A stretch of 64,000 bases of DNA from JBMNFI01 sp050949225 (GTDB taxonomy: Bacteria; Bacillota; Dehalobacteriia; UBA4068). The notes beneath the pieces are model-generated. The model ran no database searches, was not told the DNA's origin, and was given only the letters and a program-made list of their open reading frames with translations. Where the stretch lies: the NCBI GenBank assembly GCA_050949225.1, contig JBMNFI010000002.1, positions 186,001-250,000 of the forward strand, given 5' to 3'. Every line of letters begins with the position of its first letter. Positions within the stretch are counted from its first letter, which is position 1. The position numbers were made by a program, and so were the translations under genes. Positions 35,180 to 40,937 of this stretch are shown here, one piece after another.

Positions 35180-35749
35180 CTAACTGGCCATGATGGTATC
35201 GATTTCAGCATTTGTAATTGCCGCCAAATCATTAAACGTGACATAGTCTGTCAAATCAACATCCGTTGAACCGATTTTCTCGTACGCTGATAAATCTGTC
35301 AGCCAAATATATTCATCGTAGCTGCCTCCGGAATTAGCCACCAGATAAATTATGCCTTTCACTCCTTGTGTGGGCAAGGTCGCAACAATCTGAAAATCAA
35401 TGCTTGTGATCCCCGACAAGGCGCTATTAATCGCTGTCTGCACTTGGCTAGAGGTTTGATATCCCGCCCCATTTGTCAGCTGGTTGTTATTTGTTGGGAT
35501 TTGATTAGCTGCCGCAATCCCAAGACCCGCTTTTGTTAAAGTGCCAGTGATTGTTGTGCCGTCAAGAGTTGGCTTGTTGACAATGGTTGTATAATCCGGC
35601 GCATTGATTAATCCAAGCAGTGCGTCGGTTAAGTCATTAGTTGACAGCCCCATATTTTCTACTTTATCAACTTTACTGTTAATTAAACTTTTGAGTTTTT
35701 GATTGTAGTATAATAGCCCGTTTTCATCCAAATATTTTTTAGGTGTCAT
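35180..35749 (-). CDS. Phage tail-fibre protein
   Basis: 189 residues. MTPKKYLDENGLLYYNQKLKSLINSKV is a short N-terminal attachment helix shared in style with the next gene. Then a fibrous, low-hydrophobic middle, PTQGVKGIIYLVANSGGSYDEYIWL, and the ending AITNAEIDTIMAS, all common in tail-fibre proteins of Bacillota siphophages. Start ATG 35749 is chosen because AAGGAG lies 8 bases upstream. Confidence 0.7.
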   Translation of the reverse strand: MTPKKYLDENGLLYYNQKLKSLINSKVDKVENMGLSTNDLTDALLGLINAPDYTTIVNKPTLDGTTITGTLTKAGLGIAAANQIPTNNNQLTNGAGYQTSSQVQTAINSALSGITSIDFQIVATLPTQGVKGIIYLVANSGGSYDEYIWLTDLSAYEKIGSTDVDLTDYVTFNDLAAITNAEIDTIMAS

Positions 35750-35761
35750 GTTTTTCACTCC

Positions 35762-36001
35762 TTAAAATTGATTATTAATAATTTCTTCAATCTCCATATT
35801 TGTCAAACTGTCTTCCGCTAAATTCCGATTACCCTTCAAGGCAACCGCATTAATTGACGGTAGGTTTTCCAGCTCGTTATAGTCACTTGTCATAATGTAT
35901 TCTGTGACTATATCGCTGTCCAAAACCAGCGAACTCTCACTCTGCCCGGACAGATCAATGACAAAATCCTCTTCTTCTGCTAATTTTATTTTTTCATCCA
36001 T
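35762..36001 (-). CDS. Small phage tail/baseplate-associated protein
   Basis: 79 residues containing TSDYNELENLPSINAVALKGNRNL, a motif repeatedly seen in phage tail-fibre connectors. Acidic N-terminus. GAGGTGG is 6 bases before ATG 36001. It sits between the baseplate-like fragment and the fibre gene. Confidence 0.6.
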   Translation of the reverse strand: MDEKIKLAEEEDFVIDLSGQSESSLVLDSDIVTEYIMTSDYNELENLPSINAVALKGNRNLAEDSLTNMEIEEIINNQF

Positions 36002-36012
36002 AACGCACCACC

Positions 36013-36222
36013 TCATTCATTCTCTGCAAACGTGATCTCCGGCAGAATTTCTAACTCCCCCAAAACCGTCTGCTTATAGGTTGGGTTAGCCCTATATAAC
36101 TGGATATCAAAATAATATTTGCCAAAATGAAGGCTGTCCGTCTCTTCCGGCAAAATAACAAAGTGGTAACGACCTTCTTCGTCCTTTGTTATCTCATTTC
36201 GGCTGAGGCGTTTTTGAAACAA
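36013..36222 (-). CDS. 5'-truncated phage baseplate/tail protein fragment
   Basis: About 70 residues containing FVILPEETDSLHFGKYYFDIQLY and TVLGELEILPEITF, which resemble the C-terminal half of small Ig-like baseplate proteins that precede tail-fibre genes. No normal start or ribosome binding site is present: the frame runs back into the hicA promoter, so the N-terminal 30-40 residues appear lost at the junction with hicAB. Likely a non-functional remnant. Confidence 0.5.
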   Translation of the reverse strand: MFQKRLSRNEITKDEEGRYHFVILPEETDSLHFGKYYFDIQLYRANPTYKQTVLGELEILPEITFAENE

Positions 36223-36228
36223 AAAATC

Positions 36229-36257
36229 TTGACTACACGTGTTACACGTGTTATTCT
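36229..36257 (+). promoter_or_regulatory. hicAB promoter with twin operator palindromes
   Basis: TTGACT (36229-36234), 17-base spacer, TATTCT (36252-36257). The spacer consists of two perfect ACACGTGT palindromes (36235-36242 and 36244-36251) separated by one base. Operator placement between -35 and -10 fits autorepression by the HicB antitoxin. Confidence 0.75.
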
Positions 36258-36282
36258 ATGTATAGAGCGAAGGTGCTAACAA

Positions 36283-36447
36283 ATGAAATTCCGGGAACTC
36301 GAAAAGATCATAAAAGCGGATGGCTGGGAGCATATTAAGACAGTAGGATCATATCACCAGTACAAGCACCCAGCAAAACCCGGAAAGGTTACGATACCGT
36401 ACTCAAACAAAGATTTAAAATTAAACACCATAAATAGAAAGGACTGA
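36283..36447 (+). CDS. hicA: HicA family mRNA interferase toxin
   Basis: 54-residue double-stranded RNA-binding-fold toxin: MKFRELEKIIKADGWEHIKTVGSYHQYKHP, with the catalytic His in GSYHQY, then VTIPYSNKDLKLNTI. HicA cleaves mRNA and is blocked by HicB. The protein ends about eight residues early compared with typical HicA (the usual SILKQAG ending is replaced by NRKD), so activity may be weakened. It is encoded 5 bases upstream of hicB in toxin-first order. Confidence 0.8.
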   Translation: MKFRELEKIIKADGWEHIKTVGSYHQYKHPAKPGKVTIPYSNKDLKLNTINRKD

Positions 36448-36452
36448 ACAAT

Positions 36453-36854
36453 ATGAAACTTATATATCCTGCCTGCCTTTATCCTTGTGAAGAGGGTGGT
36501 TACACTGTGGTCTTTCCTGATCTGCCCGGTTGTGTAACTGAAGGGGATACTTTAGAAGATGCCCTTGATATGGCCGCTGATGCTGCCTGTGGTTGGATAC
36601 TAGGAGAGACTGAGGATGACAATCCTTTCCCCTCTGCCTCAGATATCAAAGGTATAATAGCAGATGAATACAAAGAAGGATTTACTTCCCTTATCCCTCT
36701 GGACATGGAGAAATACGCTAAAAACCATAGCAATAAGTCTGTTAATAAAACTTTAACTATACCGGCTTGGTTAAATACTGCTGCAGAAAAAGAGAATGTC
36801 AACTTCTCTCAGGTACTGCAAGAGGCACTAGCCAAAAAGCTTGACGCTATGTAA
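36453..36854 (+). CDS. hicB: HicB family antitoxin
   Basis: 133 residues: an N-terminal degenerate RNase H-like domain (MKLIYPACLYPCEEGGYTVVFPDLPGCVTEGDTLEDALDMA) that covers HicA, and a C-terminal ribbon-helix-helix (KTLTIPAWLNTAAEKENVNFSQVLQEAL) that binds the operator. AGAAAGGA precedes the ATG. It stops 9 bases before CRISPR repeat 9, so hicAB is physically part of the array insert. Confidence 0.92.
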   Translation: MKLIYPACLYPCEEGGYTVVFPDLPGCVTEGDTLEDALDMAADAACGWILGETEDDNPFPSASDIKGIIADEYKEGFTSLIPLDMEKYAKNHSNKSVNKTLTIPAWLNTAAEKENVNFSQVLQEALAKKLDAM

Positions 36855-36863
36855 AACAATATA

Positions 36864-36963
36864 GTCGCACCCCGCAGGGGGTGCGTGGATTGAAATAATT
36901 TGATCGCTTGGGTTCGTCGGCGATTGAGCTGTCGCACCCTGCAGGGGGTGCGTGGATTGAAAT
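36864..36963 (+). CRISPR. Leader-distal end of the CRISPR array: 2 repeats, 1 spacer
   Basis: Repeat 9 (36864-36896) is identical to repeats 1-8. A 34-base spacer follows (36897-36930), then repeat 10 (36931-36963), which has one change (CACCCT instead of CACCCC). A degenerate last repeat is typical of the array terminus. The same orientation and identity show that these belong to the array that begins at 27526, now separated by the phage fragment. Confidence 0.95.
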
Positions 36964-37075
36964 TTTACAGTGGTGTTTTTTTCTACCGTTAGTAATTCAG
37001 CTGCCATGCGTTCAGCTTCTTGATTTGTGCCTCCGGCTCTATTGTCTTTTGGTTTAACGTCTCAAAATACCAAAA
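36964..37075 (-). pseudogene. Remnant of phage scaffold gene (copy 2)
   Basis: The sequence closely follows 29269-29660 of the first scaffold gene (shared stretch GTTAGTAATTCAGCTGCCAT) but with two internal deletions, so no reading frame survives. It abuts CRISPR repeat 10. Confidence 0.75.
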
Positions 37076-37172
37076 CGGCGATTTTTTATATAAAAAAGGA
37101 GCGCCTACGATTATAGGTACTCTTAATGTTATATCTGGGTATGAAAAACCACCTCAAATAATCAAGGTGGTT

Positions 37173-37379
37173 TTACGGCAGCGCGTTAATTATGTATTTA
37201 TATTCAAAAGCCTTTTTTGTCATTTGTTGTTTTTCATCAAGACAGCACCGCAGCAAATAATCAGATGCTTTTTCCTCTATATCAAGCAACTGCTTTTCGG
37301 AAAACTCATTATTAGCAGGACAATTAAAGCCCGCTTCTGCTAATAATTCTTGCTGTCTTTTACTAAAATCTACTTTCAT
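37173..37379 (-). CDS. Putative immunity protein, second copy
   Basis: 68 residues differing from the protein at 29757-29963 at about two positions near the C-terminus (FEYKYIINALP instead of FEYQDIINALP). The same GGAGAG start context and a terminator hairpin (37145-37174) follow. Its toxin partner is reduced to a 3' stub upstream, so this is an orphan immunity gene. Confidence 0.65.
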   Translation of the reverse strand: MKVDFSKRQQELLAEAGFNCPANNEFSEKQLLDIEEKASDYLLRCCLDEKQQMTKKAFEYKYIINALP

Positions 37380-37383
37380 TATC

Positions 37384-37454
37384 CTACTCTCCTTTTCCAT
37401 ATTTTTTAATTCTACTTTTTCCGGTTTTCCATGTAGTAATTAGTGTTTTTATTA
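37384..37454 (-). pseudogene. 3' stub of a MuF-type toxin gene
   Basis: Reads IKTLITTWKTGKSRIKKYGKGE and a stop, matching the last 22 residues of the MuF-toxin at 29968-31314 almost exactly. Upstream sequence is unrelated and contains a terminator, so only the C-terminal tip remains. Confidence 0.8.
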
Positions 37455-37466
37455 TGAAAATCTATG

Positions 37467-37493
37467 AAAAAAACCACCCTGTTGTGGGGTGGC
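37467..37493 (-). terminator. Minus-strand terminator after small protein gene
   Basis: CCACCC/GGGTGG stem followed on the minus strand by a run of seven T. It lies directly after the stop of the small gene at 37504. Confidence 0.7.
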
Positions 37494-37503
37494 TTAATCG
37501 CTA

Positions 37504-37749
37504 TTAGTTTTCAAAATAGGGGTTTATATCTACTTGAGATCTAATTTCTACGCCATAATGCGCGGCATTTAAGACATTAACTTCTTTGCCATTAAGCAAA
37601 TAGGATTGGATCTGAGAGCCGTCAACATCTTCCAAGTAATCATTTTTTATTAACGCAGGTATATTTCTTTCGAGAGCAGCGCACTGCCTCTTGAAAATAT
37701 CTTCGTCAAAAACATTACAAATCACATATTCATAATTGTATTTATACAT
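37504..37749 (-). CDS. Small phage-linked protein, putative immunity family (paralog 1)
   Basis: 81 residues: YEYVICNVFDEDIFKRQCAALERNIPAL, DVDGSQIQSYLLNGKEVNVLN, ending INPYFEN. Clearly paralogous to the products of 38289-38528 and, more distantly, 39340-39582. AGGAGGG precedes the ATG and overlaps a residual KQEG-stop, like the LEG-stop before paralog 2, suggesting that a toxin cassette was once upstream. The other two paralogs directly follow capsid-protein C-termini, hence the immunity proposal. The family is not one I recognise. Confidence 0.6.
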   Translation of the reverse strand: MYKYNYEYVICNVFDEDIFKRQCAALERNIPALIKNDYLEDVDGSQIQSYLLNGKEVNVLNAAHYGVEIRSQVDINPYFEN

Positions 37750-37857
37750 TTGCTAGCCCTCCTGTTTATACTTTCGATAATTTTCGTGGATGATCTATAA
37801 AGTGGTTTTAGCTAATATTCGTTTTAAATGGCTAAATAATTCAATGCAAAATGATAT

Positions 37858-38238
37858 CTATCTAGACGTTTCAAATCTTTTTTTAGTCACTTCTGATAAT
37901 CTAGAAAGATCAGAATTATGTCTAAGGTCTGCAATTTTCACTTTTTTTGCTAAAGGATTATTCTTTACTCTCTTCAGGTATTCAGTATAACCTTCTCTTT
38001 TGCACTTTGTAATAATTGTTACAGCTTCTATAATTTCTTGACAAAAGCCAGCTTCAATAAGTTGTTCTTTTGTGTAATCGCTGTCTTATAAAACATCATG
38101 CGAAAGGGCAACGATCTTTTCTTTTTCTGTGTAGACCATTGCAGCGACTGTTAAAGGGTGGTTGATATACTCGTTTCCTCCCTTGTCTTTTTGACCTTTA
38201 TGTGCTTTTTGAGCAATCATCAAAGCCTTCGCCAACAA
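37858..38238 (-). pseudogene. HD-domain alarmone-hydrolase-like gene with an internal stop
   Basis: Minus-strand reading gives LLAKALMIAQKAHKGQKDKGG, INHPLTVAAMV, EKIVALSHDVL, a TAA stop, then DSDYTKEQLIEAGFCQEIIEAV, LKRVKNNPLAKKVKIADLRHNSDLSRL and a final stop. This is the HD phosphohydrolase domain of the RelA/SpoT and small alarmone hydrolase type (HD in SHDV, D in KIADLRHN). The stop falls where the family normally has Glu (HDVVEDT), a one-base change from GAA to TAA. The start is uncertain (TTG near 38238). Confidence 0.75.
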
Positions 38239-38288
38239 GTTTACGCGCCTCGCTTTCGGTATTAATCCATAAAATGGTTTAATCGCTA

Positions 38289-38528
38289 TTAGTTTTCAAA
38301 ATATGGTAACAGATCTACTTCGGAATTTACTTCTACACCAAATATGGGCGTATTTAAAACTCTGACCTTTTTATCATTGAGCCAGTATATTTGAATTTGA
38401 GAGCTATCTACATCAACAGCATAGTCGCCCTTTTTTAATTCTGGTATATTCTTTTCAAGAGCAGTACACTGTTCCTGAAAAATATCAGAATCAAATACCT
38501 GACAAATAAAATATTCATGTTTGAACAT
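38289..38528 (-). CDS. Small phage-linked protein, putative immunity family (paralog 2)
   Basis: 79 residues: YFICQVFDSDIFQEQCTALEKNIPEL, DVDSSQIQIYWLNDKKVRVLN, ending LLPYFEN. About half identical by eye to paralog 1. It starts 2 bases after the stop of the capsid-type C-terminal cassette 38531-38995, with GGAGGG upstream, so the two are a coupled pair. Confidence 0.65.
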   Translation of the reverse strand: MFKHEYFICQVFDSDIFQEQCTALEKNIPELKKGDYAVDVDSSQIQIYWLNDKKVRVLNTPIFGVEVNSEVDLLPYFEN

Positions 38529-38530
38529 TG

Positions 38531-38995
38531 TTAGCCCTCCAATCCAAGTAATTTATTGATTTCTTTGTTTGACCGTGTAGAACTGTCGATTAAAGCCCTA
38601 TAAAGATCATCGTCTGATTTATACAGGCTCCTGTATTTATCAACGTAAAAACTAAATTCCCGCAGAGGTGCATCTCTCACCAATCTTTCCAGTTCTTTCA
38701 TGTCAATCATCATGTCCCTTGCTTGCTGCTTAAAGGTGTTTCTCAGTTCATGCGCCTGCATAGCCTGATCTTTTAGAGATAGTGTGCCGTCTAACATTGA
38801 CGGAATTTTCTTATTGTGGGCTATGTACCAAGATCTTACTTCATAATTACCCAACATTCGATCAAATTTCAGCGAATAGTCCAAAGTATCAAGTCTATTT
38901 TGCTTACCGGCTTTTAACGCTTTCCATTTGTCAATTTCATTATACTTTAAATATTGAAAATCCACAAGATTATTTGTATGCTTAATCCTAATCAA
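38531..38995 (-). CDS. Orphan C-terminal cassette of a phage minor capsid protein
   Basis: 154 residues. The second half (VRSWYIAHNKKIPS, SLKDQAMQAHELRN, QARDMMIDMKELERL, STRSNKEINKLLGL) aligns with the last 105 residues of the minor capsid protein at 39579-40673 (VRQWYDEHIKSIPS, SLEKQARQAYSLRN, EARNLMADMAERAKL, ATKSNEKVNKEVG). It lacks the capsid core, so it looks like a free-standing alternative C-terminal (toxin-like) module paired with the downstream small gene. Toxicity is inference; I cannot name the domain. Confidence 0.6.
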   Translation of the reverse strand: MIRIKHTNNLVDFQYLKYNEIDKWKALKAGKQNRLDTLDYSLKFDRMLGNYEVRSWYIAHNKKIPSMLDGTLSLKDQAMQAHELRNTFKQQARDMMIDMKELERLVRDAPLREFSFYVDKYRSLYKSDDDLYRALIDSSTRSNKEINKLLGLEG

Positions 38996-39070
38996 AAAGA
39001 CGATGAATATTTGTTAATCTATGTATTATAGTTCACTATAATGCACTTTTTGTGCCTGCTTTTTTGACTG

Positions 39071-39181
39071 TTATCCAGTATCAGCCTTCAAAACTTCAAT
39101 GCCCTTACCATATTCCGCCATAATTTTGTCAATGATATCCTTGTCATCAATGCCCAAACTTTCTAAAAATTCACGTTTCAT
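39071..39181 (-). pseudogene. N-terminal fragment of a phage scaffold gene (copy 3)
   Basis: 36 residues, MKREFLESLGIDDKDIIDKIMAEYGKGIEVL and five more, then a stop. Similar to the start of the scaffold at 29572 (MKKEFLTSLNIDDATADKVV). AAGGAAAGG precedes the ATG. The rest of the gene is missing. Confidence 0.7.
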
Positions 39182-39277
39182 TTGATGTTTCCTTTCCTTC
39201 CGCTACGCTTTTTATCGGGGTTGCGCCCCGTGCGGCTGCATCTTTTACGCTGTGCCCAGCAATATTTTTATATAAAA

Positions 39278-39307
39278 AAGACACTATGAACAATGTCAAA
39301 GTGTCTT
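39278..39307 (-). terminator. Minus-strand terminator after paralog 3
   Basis: AAGACACT/AGTGTCTT stem, followed on the minus strand by TTTTTAT. It separates the minor-capsid/immunity pair from the scaffold fragment. Confidence 0.65.
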
Positions 39308-39339
39308 AATTCATATTTAGTTGTTGCTATCAGTTGGCT

Positions 39340-39582
39340 TTAGTGCTTAATAAGCAGGTCGTCAAGTGGGTACGTGGATTTTACATACACCGCATCTACC
39401 AATGTGTCCATATAGATATCGATTTTTTCATTGTTTGCCGTAATATAAACAGCAATCAAAGAGCCATCCACATCTTCAAGCAGATCTTTCTTGACAGTAA
39501 AAGCCTTCTCAATTACTTTACATTGTGCATCAAAAACAGTTTTATCCACTTCTTTTGCGATAGTATAATCGTATTTCATCAT
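39340..39582 (-). CDS. Small phage-linked protein, putative immunity family (paralog 3)
   Basis: 80 residues: KEVDKTVFDAQCKVIEKAF, DVDGSLIAVYITANNEKIDIY, ending LDDLLIKH. Weaker but visible similarity to paralogs 1 and 2 (VF..QC..IE and DVDGS-I--Y). It overlaps the minor capsid gene stop as ATGA with GGAGGTGGG upstream, the coupled arrangement expected for toxin-immunity pairs. Confidence 0.65.
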   Translation of the reverse strand: MMKYDYTIAKEVDKTVFDAQCKVIEKAFTVKKDLLEDVDGSLIAVYITANNEKIDIYMDTLVDAVYVKSTYPLDDLLIKH

Positions 39583-40673
39583 TTGTAACCCACCTCCTTG
39601 TTCACTTTTTCGTTAGACTTTGTCGCGGTCTTAATAATGTCTTTTAAGGCTTCTTCTCGTGTTAGCCCCTTACGCTCAATCTTATCATTAAGCAAATAAT
39701 CAAAATCTGGAGCGGGGCTCTTGGCATCAAGCTTCGCCCTTTCTGCCATATCGGCCATCAGGTTGCGAGCCTCTTCTTTGTATTGGTTGCGCAAGGAATA
39801 TGCTTGCCTTGCCTGTTTTTCTAGGCTCTGGGCGGTATCTACTTGAGACGGAATAGACTTAATATGCTCATCATACCACTGTCTAACAGCTAGATTGCTT
39901 GCCTTGATATTGTTCGCCGCAAGTTCCTGATACTCCATTTTGGCGAATATATCACGGCCTGCCTTATCTAAAGCTATTATACCACTTTTAGCAGACAATT
40001 CCAAGTTCTGGACCCCGGCTCTTTCGCGGAAATAGTCACGACTTAAGCCGGTTTGACTGATAAAATCTCTTTGCCTTGCTTGCCATTCTCGCACCTTGCC
40101 TTTAGCAAAGCTGTTGTCTAGTCCTGCTGCGTCATAAGCGCTGCCCTCACGCTTCCAGCGTCTTATTTGGCGCTCAATATAGCGTTGATGTTGAGTAGCA
40201 TCATAAAGGCTCATCTTTTCGCCGTTGAAAGTGACTTCTCGATTGTTGAGATCTCGCAAGCGGTCAGCATCATAGGCCTTTTCGTCTAGGCCTTCGACAA
40301 AGGGAAACCAGTCATGGCGACAATTTGCGCCTTTAAATCCTGTTACATCACCATAACCTATATCATCTAAAGATAGATAGCCATCTCTGCCTGATATACT
40401 CACCAGCTGCCCTTGCCATACTGCATGGCTTGGTCGAGCTGAATGATGAGCCGTCAATTCCATTAAGTCCGTATCCATCTCTTTGGCTCTGGCCAGCTGC
40501 AAATCTCCCGCTGTCTGGTTCACACCAGTCATAATTGCTCTTCTTGCAGCCACATCCAAGTAATCAGTATGTCCACCGGGATATGTGATAGATGCCAGCC
40601 CCTTAACAGTTAGGTCTCTAATCGCTCCTTTAACTGCCGTCCGGTAATCAAAAGCACCAGAGATGATTTGCAT
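39579..40673 (-). CDS. Phage minor capsid protein (min_cap2 type), 5'-truncated, with variable C-terminus
   Basis: 364 residues. The core DYLDVAARRAIMTGVNQTAGDLQLARAKE, HHSARPSHAVWQGQLVSISG, GFKGANCRHDWFPFVEG and YDATQHQRYIERQIRRWKRE is the Phage_min_cap2 family. Homologs usually have about 150-200 more N-terminal residues; here the frame opens with MQIISGAFDYRTAVKGAI and no ribosome binding site, so the gene is truncated at the edge of the phage block. The last 105 residues form the domain shared with 38531-38995 and precede a coupled small gene, as in polymorphic capsid toxins. Confidence 0.75.
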   Translation of the reverse strand: MQIISGAFDYRTAVKGAIRDLTVKGLASITYPGGHTDYLDVAARRAIMTGVNQTAGDLQLARAKEMDTDLMELTAHHSARPSHAVWQGQLVSISGRDGYLSLDDIGYGDVTGFKGANCRHDWFPFVEGLDEKAYDADRLRDLNNREVTFNGEKMSLYDATQHQRYIERQIRRWKREGSAYDAAGLDNSFAKGKVREWQARQRDFISQTGLSRDYFRERAGVQNLELSAKSGIIALDKAGRDIFAKMEYQELAANNIKASNLAVRQWYDEHIKSIPSQVDTAQSLEKQARQAYSLRNQYKEEARNLMADMAERAKLDAKSPAPDFDYLLNDKIERKGLTREEALKDIIKTATKSNEKVNKEVGYK

Positions 40674-40748
40674 AATTTATGAATTCGAGATGTGTACTAA
40701 ATACCTTTGATGTGATAGTATCCTGCAGTTCTGTATTTTGTACTTTGC

Positions 40749-40887
40749 ATGGATTATACAGATCAAACGAGAAAACCGTGGACAATTAACAGACTGAGGG
40801 ATTTTTATGGTATCAGTGTCTCCAAAAACTATCCTTTAGTCTTCGTTAAAGGCTAGCGGACTTCTCCTTAAGGAGAAGTCCGCTAGC
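40749..40887 (+). other. Short frame ending in a strong hairpin
   Basis: A 35-codon frame (MDYTDQTRKPWTINRLRDFYGI...) ends with TAG 40854-40856, inside a perfect 16-bp hairpin (40852-40867 with 40872-40887, TTAA loop) followed by TTTTTT on the plus strand. It could be the 3' remnant of a deleted gene with its terminator. No family recognised and no ribosome binding site. Confidence 0.4.
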
Positions 40888-40937
40888 TTTTTTCTGTATT
40901 TATTTGATGTTTTTAAAGCATCCTTATAATATCGGAT

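Larger units (their letters stand above)
28028..36863. mobile_element. Phage-derived fragment embedded between two CRISPR repeats
   Basis: 8.8 kb lying exactly between repeat 8 and repeat 9 of the CRISPR array. It carries a minus-strand head module (terminase small and large, portal, MuF-toxin, immunity, scaffold, truncated major capsid) preceded by tail-fibre genes and, at the right edge, a plus-strand hicAB pair. Both outer phage genes are truncated: the capsid gene at the repeat, and a baseplate-like gene next to hicAB. No integrase, lysis, tail-tube or replication genes are present, so it is a remnant, not an inducible prophage. No target duplication is seen at the edges. Confidence 0.9.
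36964..40673. mobile_element. Second decayed phage head-gene block with toxin-immunity cassettes
   Basis: Starts at the base after the degenerate terminal repeat and ends inside a 5'-truncated minor capsid gene. All recognisable genes are on the minus strand. It contains a diverged copy of the scaffold/immunity/toxin-tail segment of the first block, three paralogous small proteins, a free capsid-protein C-terminal cassette, an HD-hydrolase pseudogene and a scaffold N-terminal fragment. No tail, packaging or lysogeny genes. Confidence 0.8.

Noticed and set aside
28018..36873. Transposon-style insertion of the phage segment
   Set aside because: No transposase, no terminal inverted repeats and no target-site duplication beyond the CRISPR repeats themselves.
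27526..36963. Spacers targeting the phage fragment in this window (self-targeting)
   Set aside because: By eye no full spacer match was found in either phage block. A computed search would be decisive; a match of 30 or more bases would revive the idea.
36864..36963. Repeats 9-10 as an independent second CRISPR array
   Set aside because: They share the exact repeat and orientation of the main array, have no leader, and end in the single degenerate repeat that the main array otherwise lacks.
28028..40673. Intact inducible prophage
   Set aside because: No integrase, repressor, replication, tail-tube, tape-measure or lysis genes; edge genes are truncated.
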